A DNA stretch of 64,000 bases, from contig CANTUV010000014.1 in NCBI GenBank assembly GCA_947685225.1, positions 2,976,001-3,040,000 of the forward strand, written 5' to 3'. Of this stretch, positions 45,716 to 59,600 are shown in pieces. A model generated the notes under the pieces. The model was given only the letters and a program-made list of their open reading frames with translations, ran no database searches and was not told the origin of the DNA. The stretch's first letter is position 1. Each line of letters begins with the position of its first letter. Origin of the DNA: Garcia nutans (lineage: Eukaryota > Streptophyta > Magnoliopsida > Malpighiales > Euphorbiaceae). Made by a program: the position numbers and the translations under genes.

Positions 45716-46301
45716 GGCCACTTCGGCCATGTGAAGCGACGTCCCTCTTAATACCGCAGACGTACGTCTTTTCCATTCCCGCCCAACTGTTGCCTCGGTT
45801 TTTGGAATGTCACTTCTCCTTTGTGTGACATGTGTCTTTCAGGAACTTTCATTGACTCCTTGGCATAAATGTCAGGACTTCTCAGGGGAGTATACTTCTG
45901 AACTATTTTCAATTTCTTTGTCCTACATGTGCTAGCCCTTAGTAATCGAGCTTTGTCCTCAAGCTCCCCGAGCTCATTCATGAGCTCTTCAAGCTTCTCA
46001 AGCTCTCATTTTTCGAGCTCCTTGAGCTCTGCCTTGTATCTCTCATTTTCTCTATAGCTCTTGTCAAGCTTACCTTCTCTATCGTAGGCCTTAGTTTAAC
46101 ATGAATGTCAAATGACCAGCGGAAGACTAGTGGTGATATCCCCACTTACCGAACTCTATTACCGAGCTCCACACTTGAACATTGTATATTGTGATACAAC
46201 ATCCACCTCATGAGTCAGCACAGTTATCCGAGCTCGTCCGAGCTCCCTTGCATGGCACCTTTACATCTAACATAAATGTCAAATAACTTGAGGAGGTCTA
46301 G

Positions 46302-46779
46302 TGGTACTACCTATCCTTTAACCAAGCTCATGGACCGAGCGCCATGACTAGTTGCCATTTAGGCGGGCTCTCAATAAGACTCAACCTCGGCTCTGGGCAT
46401 CCTTGTCCTACCGAGCTCACTAGACATCCTCTGACACAACAGTCATACAGTCTCGATGTGGCAGGTGCGCCATCCCGATATGGCAGGCGCACCATCCCGA
46501 TATTTTCAAATATTCCCTGATACATACAAATTTTGTCCTCCATCCACCATCTATATAAAAGGGGCAGACCCCACAGATATAACATTTTCTCTACTCTTCT
46601 CTACACAATTACTTTTCTTATACTCGGACAGACCGAGTCTGACTTAGGCATCTGAGCTTTCTCTGTGGAATCCGATCTGCCTCTCTCTGTTATCTTGTAG
46701 GTTGGAGCCCGAGCATAGGCCACGCTTGAGTCCAAGCTTAACGAGCTAGGAGTACCCCCCTGAAGTAATCTCAGCATCA
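46302..46779 (+). repeat. 3' LTR of the non-autonomous element
   Basis: This 478-bp LTR runs from TGGTACTACC to CAGCATCA and is collinear with the 5' LTR. It is longer partly because of a tandem duplication of GGCAGGTGCGCCATCCCGAT (about 46460-46503). It retains CTATATAAAAGGGG at 46551-46564. Confidence 0.88.
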
Positions 46780-46784
46780 TATAG

Positions 46785-49354
46785 TATAGCCGAATCAAAT
46801 AAATATTTAAAGATTTTAGCTATCTCAATTAGTTTAAATTATTAAAAAAATTAACTTTTAATATCAAATCAAACTTAAATAAGCTGGAATTTAATATCAA
46901 ATTATTATATTTTATGTAATTTAATATTATATAATCTTAATATTTAATCTAATATATGAATTATTAGAATGAATATTGTAATATTTAAATATATATTATA
47001 ATATCTTAATTATATATTCAAATCATATGAATGACCAGTTACTAGAGTCACTCAAACTTGCTATTTAAATTAAATAACTCAGTAACTTGAGATTTATTTA
47101 GGTGTATTGAGTATTTTATATTGCCTAAATATTAATAATGTGTTTTTCATAACAATTTGGATAATTCTCATTCTATTTAGCTTTTATAGTTAAATTATAT
47201 ATTTGACAAAAAATATATGTATATTTATCTATACATAAAATTAATAATACTTATATTTATATAATATAAAATTAATTTGTAATATAATATATAATATTTA
47301 CATATATTTGTGTACGTATGCATATTTTTTTTTAAAAATTAATTTTAAATATTAATTATTTTAAAATTTAAAATTAATTTTTAATTTATTATTTTGATAA
47401 TGTTATTGAGTATTATAATTTTTTTAATTATTGTTTAATTTATAAGTTTTATTTTACTATTTTGATTATTATATTAATTATTTTAAAATTTGATTATGAA
47501 TTGAAATTTGAGTTTGGATGATTAGGATAATTATTTTAAAATTTGATTATGATATAAATTGAGAATTTGAGATTTTGTGATTAGACAAATTATTTTGTAA
47601 TATGATTGTGAATTGGGTTTAGAGTTTTGTGATTAGGTTAATTATTTTGCAAAAAATATTTTATCATATGAATTTATTAAAAATAATTAATTTAAATACT
47701 TTCTTTAAAATATCTCAGAAATTATATAAATATTATTTTAAAATAATATATATTATATAATTTCTCAAAGTAAAATTTAAATATTAAAATAAAAATAATA
47801 ATAAATTTTAATATTTAATTATTTATTATAAAAATAAAATAAAATATAAATATTAATGTCAAATATTTATATTAATTTTTTAATATAAAAATGAAATTAA
47901 ATATAAAACCGTTTATAATTTTTTTTCGTTAAAAATTTTATCCTTTTTTTATCTTAGTCATAATTCTACTACTACTCTATTTTGAGTAAAGCTTTAAACG
48001 CGAATTAAATATGGCCAAAATTTATTTATTGTATGTATAGATATACTGTAAAACAATAATTAAAATGATTATTATTATAATTATTTATTGTTATAAAGAT
48101 TATACCAATAATATTTTCTTTATATTTATTTTTTAATAACACTAACAATAAATATTGAAGCCAAGAGCTTTTTTTCAAATAATGTTACCTTAGCCTAGAC
48201 GTCAACTAACATATATAAACTAATTGGTTAATTTTAGACTTTAAAACACACTTGTGCTCCAAAATACTTAATAATTTTTTTTTCTTTTTATTACTATATC
48301 CTCCTAAAATTTATATAAATTTTAAAAAAAATAATTATTAAATTATCTCGATCATAAGCATTCAGTCATTCACACATGATCTAGCGGTAAAGAACTTTTT
48401 ATTTCAGTATCTATATGATTCGCATTCAATTTGATATTTGATATTTAATAATAAAAAATGGGAATAGCAGAAAATTTTTTATTTTTTTTTTAAATTAGAA
48501 CATGATTAATTAAAAAGTAAGTGACAATATAAGAAAAGCTAGATGATTATGAATGATAAAGAATAGCATAATATAGGCCAATTTTAGAGAGAAACTTTCA
48601 TGTCAATATGAGAAAGACATAATTTTTTGATAATCAAAAGGATATATTGAAGAATGAAGCCTTTGCGTGTGTAGTAGTTTTCACAATATATCTTTTATTG
48701 TATATGCTTTTTTTTTTTTCAATTGTTCAAATAAATCTCTAAACTATTATTAATATCTCAACTTAGCTCTTAAAATATTTTTTTAGATCAAATATATCAT
48801 TTTTCTAATGAGACTGGGTCATTTAAGCATTAGAAAAAAAAAAAGTTGATTAGCTTTGAAAATATATTTAAACACTGTGAAATCTATTTTATACAATTTA
48901 TATTTTTTTAAAATTAAAAAATATATTTTCAAAAAATTAAAATTAAAAAATATATTTTTAACAATATTTAAAAAATAATAACTTTTTTCATATTATAAAA
49001 ATAAATATTTTATACTCTGCATTGTATTTTAAAAAATCAAAATTGCAAATAATTATTTTTATTAAAATTAATTTTTGCATGATAAAAATAGGGTTTATAA
49101 TTTTTAATTCATAATTTAATATTTATTAAATTTTAATTTTTTTTATAAATTATTAAACATTCATAAATAAAATGTGATTGTTTTTTAGTCAAAAAATAAA
49201 AAAAATATTTTTTATGATTTCTAAATATTTTTAATTTTAATAAAAGTAAATTCTTTTCTTATTTGAAAATTTTTTAATATATATTAATTTTTATTTTTAT
49301 ATTTTGTTTTATGTTATTTAATTTTTATTTAATATTTTTAAAAATATTATTTAA
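46785..49354. other. AT-rich intergenic DNA
   Basis: No gene seen. The sequence is dominated by A/T runs with stops in every frame. Confidence 0.5.
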
Positions 49355-49750
49355 TATAGCTCCAGCTTACTGCTTGTCTAGCTAATGCCAAATAATATAG
49401 CTCCAGCTTACTGCTTGTCTAGCTAATACCATCACTTGCCAATCATAACTTTGCACTGCAATACCAAAACTAGACCTGTTAGCTTTTACAACAGCATCTG
49501 TGTTTAGTTTGTAACAATAACTCGGTGGAGCTTTCCAACCACTACAATGAATTGATTGTTTGATCCTCTCACTATTTTCTTGATTAATTGAATGAAATAT
49601 CTACTTAGTCATATAAATTAGCCTATCAATTGGAATATCATTCTGACTATGCATCATCTGATTATGTACAAACCAAATATACAAATATGGTAATCACAAA
49701 TAAGGTAAAATCATCGAATGATAGAGAGTGAAAGACAGAGATGCACCAAT
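49355..49750 (-). pseudogene. LINE-type RNase H relic
   Basis: The minus strand encodes a degenerate but recognisable stretch: a tryptophan/histidine-rich lead-in, then GWKAPPSYCYKLNTDAVVKA and SSFGIAVQSYDWQVMVLARQ. The pattern W-x-PP...K-x-NTDA...GxxV is that of the RNase H-like domain found at the C-terminus of plant LINE (non-LTR) polyproteins. Stops interrupt the upstream part, and no reverse transcriptase is present. A 43-bp tandem duplication (AATATAGCTCCAGCTTACTG...) lies at its downstream end, about 49355-49440. Confidence 0.55.
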
Positions 49751-52700
49751 TCTTCACATTAGTGTATGTGAATTTATCAACTATGACATGCATATCAATA
49801 CCTTTCCATACATATTTTTAATCTGATCATGACATTAAATTCGTACATTTTTATTATTAAAATGTAATAATGTATTTTAATTTAATAAAAAAGTAAATCA
49901 AATAAATAGTATAGTATAGAATACAATAGAATATGAATTATTTTTATTGTTTTCATAATTTTATATAAATAATCAGTTGAAGAGATGTTTATTACTAAAA
50001 AAAAATTATTTATTATTTATATTTTCTTAACATATATATTTGTGTTACTTTTTGTCTTTTTTTTAATCATATTGCTTGTATATATTTAATAATTTACATG
50101 AATAAAGTTAAAATTTTAAAATACATCGATTCAAAAAATTTAAACAAAATATTTTCTCATATATAATTAGTCAAACTTGAATATATATATATATATATTC
50201 AATTGAAGTTAAAATTCAAACTTAAACGAGATTATTATTTGTGGTTTAAAAATATTTAATATATATGCTCTTGTGCGTGGATAAATAGATTAATAAACAA
50301 ATACAGTTAAGATTTAATTTAATATGATTTGCGAAAGATTAACTACTAACATTAAACTTTTTTTATTACTTGAACTCATAATTTATTAAGTCAACAATTA
50401 TAATCTTAATTATCAAATAAATTAAACTCTTAATTCAAAATTTAAAAACCATATATATATATATATATAATTTAAAACAATCAAATCTAGACTTTGTATG
50501 AAAATAAATAAATAAACCAATTCCATATATATCAACAGTCAAGATCAAATCAATAAAAAAAATTTACAGAAATAAGAAACCATAATTGTCAATTGAATAA
50601 ACCAAATAAAAGGCAAACATAAAGTTTTCGGGGGTTTGTACAAAGAACAAAGTCTTTAGTCCTTTGGTAAGGAAAAACAAGGCTTGAAATTCGTGGAAGA
50701 TTGGATGAGAATTTCAAGATTTTAATTACTAGTTCTATCTCCCTCTTTAATTGTGAATTCGTGGAAGATAATGTTAGGCTTCAAATTGATGGTATCGTTG
50801 GGATGAAGTTATAGCTCCATGAATATGCCTAAATTGGCCATCCAAGTCAACCAAAAATTATGGTTTGTATAAATAATGGTTTTTAATATTTTAATATTTA
50901 TGAATTTAAAGAGACCTAAATTTTTATAAAGAAACAAATTTTATGGAGTAATAATCATTTATTTGCATAAATTTAATTATTTTTCTCGTAAGATTGTAGG
51001 CTATTTTATATTAATTGCAATGTAGATTTCATTTTTTTCTGCAATTTTTGTGTTATAGCATACAAAATTTGAAAATTTTAAAAGGATTTTCTTTAAATAT
51101 TAGCATAAGAAAGTGAAAAATCGATTCTAAATTTTTTGTCATCGTTAGTCTGTGTTATAGTGTACTAAAAAAATGTCTTGAAAGTCCATGAAATTGAGAA
51201 ATTTATCTATCACACCCCATATAATTCAATTAAAATTGAAGAACTTGAGCAATCAAATTACATATAATGTCATGGGATTTTGGTCGATGTTATGAATTAA
51301 ATGTTATAATTTTAATCACATGGTCCAACCAAAAATTTAAGCTAATTTTTTGAAATTGAAAAAAAGAATGCATCTTTATTTTCAATCAATATTTTAAAAA
51401 ATATATTATGTCAATAGTAAATTGGGACAGATACCAAGATGTCATTTAAGACATCAAGTTGTAAATGGCCATTAAATTATACGATACATCGAGTGATTGA
51501 ACACATCAAAAATAATACTTTATACGTAATGCTGAAATTATTATTTTTAAAAAAATTATTTAATTTAAATTATTAATTTATAAAATTAAAAAAAATAATT
51601 AATTTTTTTAATTATATTTTTATTATTAATGACTTAATTAATGAAGTAAAAATATAATAATAATAAATTAATAAAAAATATTTTAGTTCATTCAAAATAA
51701 TTTTATATAATATTATCTTCATTCCGTTAAATCGTTACTTTTATAAAAATAATTTATACCTCTAATATTGTCATTTTATAAAAATAATAAAATTAATTAA
51801 TTTTTTTAATTTTATTATTATTATTAATGAGTGAATTAATAAAATAAGAATAAAGTGTCTTTAATATTAATGAGTTTCTAGATAATATTTTACTTTATTC
51901 AAAATAAATTTATATAAATTATGAAAATTTAATAATTTTCTTAATATGTATGTATTAGTTGAATGTAACAATTTAAATAAAATTGATATCGTATTCAAAT
52001 AATCCATTGATATTTTTATTAAATATATATTAATTAGAAGCGATGATTTCAATGAAATTATTTAAAACATCATAAAAGGCCGTAAAATTAATATTCAAAC
52101 TATATATTTAATTATTTATATTTTTATATTGGATATTACTTTTGCTAATTGCATATATAATAGAGAAAATTATTATAACATATTTTTAATTTTTTTAAAT
52201 ATCTTATGTTTTTTTATATATTAAATGTATAAGTAATATATATATTTGAAAATTGAATATATTTTTAATATACTAAATATATACTTAAAATATACCTTCA
52301 AAAAGAGTATTTTTAAAATTAAAAATTAAAAAAATATATTTTTAAAATTAAAAAAGAAAAATAGATATTTTTAAAAATATTTTTATTTTTTAGAATATTT
52401 TTGAAGAAACCCCTATATAATATTGTGTATATATTATGTGTAAGGTAAAACATGAATTAATTTTAATTAAAACCACTTTTGTTTTTTTTCAAATAAATTA
52501 TTGTTTTTTTACTTTTGTAGTTTTTGTTTAATGCTCAATTTATGAATTTTAAATATAAATTTTTAAATGTGTTACTATTATATTCTCCGTATGTAAACAA
52601 ATATTTTATATATTGCTATATATTTTGTATATCAATATATATTTTGTATTTTTTATATATTTTATATAAATTACTATCATATTTAGTATGTGTTACTATT

Positions 52701-53836
52701 TATTTTTCTCATTATTCATATAATAATATTAATATCCTAATATCCGCAATAACGTGCGGCGAATTCAATTTGTAAGAAACACTGTTTTTTCTTCATAGTA
52801 TCTTTCCAATTTATCCTTTCTTATTTTCTTATTTCTTCTTTTAGGTTTTTATTTTTTATTTTTTATTTTTTTTATCTCTTTTTATTTTTTTTATCTCTTT
52901 TACATGTTTTTTTTATTATTATCTTTTATTAATTAAAATATATGTACCAGTAATTAAATATATAATATTTTTCTCATTTTTTTATTCTTTCTCTAAGTAA
53001 ATATATTACCTAAAAATTATTAAATAATTAATTGATTTTATTTTTTAACTCATAAGCCATTGTGGTTTGCTGTCAATTGATTTATTTTTTTTAATTTATT
53101 AGCCATATCATTATTATTATTATTTATTAAAATGATCTAAAAATCATTATTTCAATAGAAGCGACTTACTAATTTTTTATTTTTTATTTTATTTTCAATA
53201 AAAGCTGGAATATAATTTATTATTATTATTTTTTAAAGTAATAGAATAATGGTTTTTTTTTTGGCTAAAATAATAGAATAATGGTTTATTAATTGTTGAT
53301 TGAGACTAAATTTATTAAATACAATAACTTTTGGACCTACTAGAGTGTGTGTCTGTTTATGTGTGATGTGAATTATTCCTAACCCGCAGTGTACTGAATT
53401 AATTAAATAAAAAACAAACCAAAACATTTAACTTTGTATGTCACGGGCGCAAGCTGTAACTATATCATCTTACCATAATTATTAAACCTGCCACCAGTAT
53501 AGACTGCGATTAAATCCTCTTTAATTTAAAGTGTTAGTTAGTTTCTGAACTCCAATTAATTATCGTAGTAATACTAATCACCTGCTTAAGCTTACTAATT
53601 AATTTACATTTAAAGTGCGTAAAGTGATTCTGAAAAAGGCTCGTTGATTGATGTATTCTCTATTTTCTGCTCCCATAATCATAAATTATTATTATTATTA
53701 TTATTATATGGCTTTACTTATTTCTTTTATATTATTATTATTATATGGCTTTACTTATTTCTTTTATATGTTTAATGTGAAAACTCTAATTTTACTTCAT
53801 ATATGCTACTAGTTTTGGAGGATCACATAAAAATGT

Positions 53837-53874
<38 letters not shown>

Positions 53875-56640
53875 CTTATTATTATGTTCTTTTGTTTTAC
53901 TAGTATAACACAAGCCAAGTTTTTAATCAAACTAATAGCATGTTCGAGCGTTTAGTTTTTTTATCATATTATACAAATTTTATTATATATATAATATTTT
54001 ATATTTATATATTAATAATTTATTAAATATAAAATATTTTATCTTCATATACTAATAATTTTAATCATTAAATTTTAAATTTTATATAATTAGCAATCAT
54101 TAATATAATTTTAAAAAATAAAATTAAAATATAATCTAACTTTTTATCTTTATATATCAATGGTTTCATATAATAAATTATAATGCATAAATAATATATA
54201 AATAAATAAATAACTATAACATATAATATTTTTATATTATATTTATACATTATGTAATAATCTATTATTTATTTATTTTTTAATTTTGGTCCATAAATTT
54301 ATTATATATAATATATTTTATCTTCATATTTTAATAATTTATTAAATATATAATCTTTTATTTTTAAATATATTAATAGTTTTAGCTAAAAATTTATTAA
54401 ATATATCATCTTTTACTTTCATATATTAATAGTTTTATTTAAAATATTTATTAATAATTATTAAATTTATGACCTTTGATCTTTAATTATTAAATTTATT
54501 AAATATATAATTTTTTATTTTTATGTATTAATAATTTTAAATATTAATAATTTATTAAATATATAATCTTTTATATTCATTTATTTTTTAAGTTTTTATA
54601 CTAAATGTAATAAATATTATTTTTTTATACTATGTATTTATATATTTTGTGGCACCATATAATTTTTTCATTTTTATTGACTTCTGCATATATATATATA
54701 TATGTGTGCGCGCGCGTATAGATATATATTAATTATAAAATAGAAATGTCAAAGATTATATATTTTATTATTTATTTTTTAAAATTTATAAAATATATAA
54801 ATTAATTATTATTATGAATAAATTATTTAATATATAATTAATTTATATATTTTTACCTTTAAAATTTATAAAAAATATAAATATATTATGAAATTATATT
54901 AATGTGTAATTAATTTATATTTTATAAAAATATATATTTTATTATTTATTTTTTATTCTTAAAAATGCATAAATTAATCATTATTATAAATAAATAATTT
55001 ATTAATTTATTAAGAACGTTAAGAGTCATATTTTTTTAATTTTTAATTTTTTTAAAAATATATAAATTATTTAATAATATTTAATTATATTAATGAATAA
55101 TTAATTTTTAAAAAATTAAAAGTCACAAATATAATTTATTTAATTAATATTATAAAATTATATTAACATATAATTATTTATTAGAAAATTAATAGTGATA
55201 AATATAATAAATATTTAATTTTATATTTTATATAATTATTAAAATTAATTAAAAATTAATTAAAAATATTATTTTAAAAAACTAATGATATGTTACACTT
55301 TTAACAATTCTTTCATTTTTAGCTTTTATATATAATATAGATATTACTAATTAATCTTTTAAGCTATGTGTTCTTTTATATATATATATATATATATAAC
55401 AATTGTCTGTTGATAGTATTTGAGATTTTAATAAAATAAAAAATGTAAATTAATTTAAAATGAAGAAAATATCACATACATATATAATTAAAAAATAACA
55501 CTTTATTTCATTTATTTTTTAAATTATAATACATTCACTATTTTAATAAATGAGTTAATATGTTAAATTTTTAATGTTAAATTTTCATTTTATGTTATCG
55601 AATATTATTTATTAAAAATATTTAATAAATATATATTATATTAAAATAAAAATATATAAAATTATCAAATATAATTAAAATTTTTATTTTTATTAAATAA
55701 AATATAACATTAATATAATAAAAATATTGAATTATAATTATAAGTCAAAGGTACTTATTATTATTATTAAAATAAAGAAAAAAAAATGAGATGAGAGTGC
55801 ATGGATGGCACGTCTAATAGAAAGCAGAGGAAAGAGGTGACGTGAGGCTGATAAGCTTTTAACCATTTTAATTTTTATTAGTAGAAGTGTCCCTACTTTT
55901 TTTATTTTCCATCATTTTCTGTGCCAGCTCTCTCTCGCTTCGTAGACGGACTCTTCCTTTCCTATTGATTCTTACACAACAACTAGTGGGCAATAAATTA
56001 CAGGAAAAAAAAAATATCAATTACAGCCAAAATATTATTTTTTTTATCACTTTTAAATAATAGATTTGAATTTAAATATTTTTTCTGGTTGCTAAGATTA
56101 CATTAGATTCTTAACTAATTTTAGTGTCTTAAAACTCGTGTGGATTTGATGGTTTTATTTATTTCACGAAAATAATTTATTTTTATAAATATTTTTTAAA
56201 CAATATTAATTTTTGTTGTTTAACTAAAAATTTTAATTTATAAAACTATTTACATATTTAACAAAATTTGTTTTTATGTATTTCTTTTATTATAACAAAT
56301 TTATCAAAAATTTTAAAAATAATTTATTATCTTAAAAAGAAAATTTTATTTTTCTTAAAAATGATTTATTTATCATAATTGGAAAATCAGAAAATAGACC
56401 GAAATAAGCCGAGTCTACATTTATTTAATTTTATTTTTTTTAAGAAAAAAAGTCTTAACTTTACCTAAAATAAAACAAAGACCTCTCCTTTCCTGTCATC
56501 GATAGTCTTCTCCACTTCACTTACTCTAGCAATGAATCTCCAATCAGGACCCCGCTAATCTCGCCTCCATCATCATTATTATTTTACCATTAATAAACTT
56601 CAAATTCTTTTTTCTCTGCTGATTCTCATTCTGAGTCCAA
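49751..56640. other. AT-rich intergenic DNA
   Basis: No gene, RNA or bounded mobile element could be supported. Features of note are (AT)n tracts (for example 50451-50469 and 55379-55398), a (TC)n tract at about 53840-53869, a TG/CG-bearing AT tract near 54690-54720, and a duplication of about 43 bp containing ATATGGCTTTACTTATTTCT at 53700-53770. Sequence from about 56480 is probably promoter and leader of the RLP4-like gene. Confidence 0.5.
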
Positions 56641-56662
56641 ACAACCAACGCATTTCAGTTCC

Positions 56663-59600
56663 ATGTCTCTCTTCTTCTTCTTCTTCCTTTTTCTTTTTCT
56701 CATCTTCTTCTCCCCTGCACTTTCCTTTCCTTATGGTACTCTCTCTCTCTTTCTTCAAATTCTAACTACTTTAACTAACTTTTTAACTGACTTCTATTGG
56801 CTGCATTTCCTTTTTTGCAGATATTTCTTTCCACATTGATTGCGGCGGGTCCACCAATATTACTGATCCTTTCAATACTACTTGGCTTTCCGACCGTTTC
56901 TTCACCGGCGGCGTCTCCAAAGTCGTTTCTGAGCCTCTCCACTTCCGTTTCCCTCAAGAGAAGACTCTCCGTTTCTTCCCTCTTTCTTCTGGTAAAAAGA
57001 ACTGCTACATTCTTCCTCTCTCCAATGGCCGTTACTATATCCGTACTTTCACCGTTTATGATAACTATGACGGCAAGTCTCATTCTCCTAGCTTTGACGC
57101 CTCTGTTAAAGGCACTCTTGTATTCTCCTGGCGTTCTCCTTGGCCGGAGGTTCTCGCTCGTGACGGCGCTTACTCCGATCTTTTCGCCTTTGTTAAAGAT
57201 GGAGAGGCTGATATTTGTTTTTACAGCATTGCCACTGATCCTCCTGTAATTGGCTCTCTCGAAATTCGTCAAATCGATCCGTTGTCGTACGATTCCGCTA
57301 CAATCGGCGACAATTTTATCCTTGTTAACTACGGCCGTTTATCTTGTGGCTCCCTTCAGTGGGGACCAGGGTTCAGTAACGATACCGATGACTTCGGTAG
57401 GTCATGGCAGTCTGATTCCGAATTCCGATCTCAAGGTACTCCAAACACTGTCCATTCCTTCTCCACCCGAGAAAAAATATCCGGTACTAATCAGCCCCCA
57501 AATTACTTCCCGATGAAACTTTACCAGACGGCGGCAACTGCAAACGGGATTTTGGAGTACGAACTAAAAGTGGATGCGAAATTGGACTATTTGTTGTGGT
57601 TTCACTTTGCCGAGATTGATTCGACTGTGACCAAGAAGGGGCAGAGAGTGTTCGATGTGGTGGTGAATGGCAAAAACGTGAGTACAGTTGACATTTATGG
57701 GCAGGTTGGGAGCTTCGCGGCCTATAGTCTACGTTACACAGTGCACAATTTGACAAGTACTTTGTTGACTGTAAAGCTAGTGTCTGTTGTTGGGGCGCCA
57801 TTGATTAGTGGAATCGAGAATTACGCTTTGGTTCCGAATGATATCTCCACTGCTCCTGAGCAAGGTATGCAGAACTCGAATTCAGAAGTAATCAAATCCT
57901 CTTGTTGGTTGCAGAAAATGTATGGAAAGTAAAATAAGGTAGCTAGTATCTATTTTTCATGATTTACTTGGGACATTAGGATACAGAAGCAACAATTTTT
58001 TTAAAATATCTTCTCTGTTAGTTTTGCCTTAAAAAACAGGAATGCTGTTTTTCTGGCTGATTAATGAAGAAGATATAGTAGCTTAATAATTTTGTTGATG
58101 GATGAAGCTGGTTGTTTCCAAATTTTGAGGTGTGTACTAATTATTGAGATTGCATTTTGTAGTTGCTGCTATGTCAGCATTGAAAGAGTCACTTCGTGTT
58201 CTAGATAGAATGGGTTGGAATGGCGATCCTTGTGCTCCCACTAACTGGGATGCTTGGGAAGGAGTTACCTGCCATCCCAACAAAGATGGAACTGCCCTCG
58301 TTATATCTCAAATGTAAGCACTGCCTTTTCTTTTCTCTACAGTTAGTGCATGTTTTCTTATTCCAAAATGCATTCTACTTTTTAGAAAATGTGTTATATA
58401 TACCATGGTTCATCAGACACAAGTTTTTCTAATTTATTTTCTGTAGGCAATTTCTTATTTGTTTTCATGAGGAGTTTTGAATTTTCTCTTTCTTTTTTTT
58501 CAGACAAGAAAATTAACCATTTTATTTCGTATTTACACTTTCAGAGATCTTTTTAGCCAAAGCTTGAAAGGATATATAAGTGATCAGATTAGTCTTTTGT
58601 CAAATTTGGTAAGCCTGTAAGTATCAACTGCCATTTTTTTCAAGCATTGCAGACATTTCATGTTTATGGGATGTAGAGAATATCTTCGGCACTGGACGCA
58701 TGCCCTGATCGTGGATCCTTTAATTCCATTCAACTGTATCTCCAGGCATACTGGGCGTAGGCTTTAAACTTGTTTCGCATTCCTCCTTGTTCCCTTGACC
58801 AAAACTTGATGTCTTTCCCCATGCAAACTGATTTCAATAAAAAAGATATACAATTAGTGTTCTGCCTGAGACACTTGATTTGTCTATTACTCAGTCAATT
58901 GTTTGTAGTTCATCAACCAAAATTGTGCATTTACTTTTTTCTCCTATGTTGATGCCATTTGTAGCACCACTGTGAGTATCTACATTTAAACCAGTGTTTT
59001 GGCCTGCATTGTTGTTTAAGTCTTCTCTCATATATTTACATTCGCAAGGTTCTGTGTATGCCTCCTGGTGTGCATTGGAATTAATCATCCAAAGTTATCA
59101 ATTTTGAGCATGGAGACTACTTCTGGAGCTGTCTTTTCTTTTCTTTTTTTCCTTCTTAGTTTCTTGTTTTATTTCGGATTAAGGATTAGTTGAGTTGAGT
59201 TGGGTTTAGTTTCTCATTTTATTTTCTTGTCGTTGCAAATTATATTAACTGTTAAAAAATATTATTTCTTTGAAATTTGCAGGAATTTAAGTTCTAATTC
59301 CTTGGGTGGAAATCTTCCATCCGGACTAGGTCATAAATCCCTTGTGCGCCTGTAAGTAGTATGGACTATGATTCTAATTCCTTATATGTATTATACATCG
59401 TCTCATAGTATGCTCAAAAAACTTTTTTTTTACTGCATTATGCTACTTGATTGTGTAATTTATTTACTTTATTATTTTAATACACAAAGATGAACGAGAA
59501 GATGCATCACTGAATTACTGGCTATGTTTGTGTGTGGATGAGAGAGGGAAACTGTTGTTGGGGAGGGAATTTCGTCACCAGCACTTTTACTCTCTTTTTT

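Larger units (their letters stand above)
40334..46779 (+). mobile_element. Non-autonomous LTR retrotransposon (gypsy-like derivative) with antisense ORF
   Basis: A complete 6.4-kb element. Its ends are TGG...TCA and it is flanked by the 5-bp target duplication TATAG (40329-40333 and 46780-46784). Two direct LTRs bound an interior of about 5.5 kb with no readable gag, protease, reverse transcriptase or integrase. A tRNA-primer-like site follows the left LTR, and a short purine run (GAGGAGG, about 46290-46296) precedes the right LTR; both place the sense strand as plus. The only coding relic is an antisense ORF near the right LTR. An extra antisense ORF between pol and the 3' LTR is known from Ty3/gypsy elements of the Tat lineage, so this is inferred to be a derivative that lost gag-pol. 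LTR divergence indicates an old insertion. Confidence 0.85.

Noticed and set aside
56775..57272. 165-codon minus-strand and 150-codon plus-strand frames
   Set aside because: Both overlap exon 2 of the RLP4-like gene in other frames; the RLP4 frame has clear malectin-like motifs.
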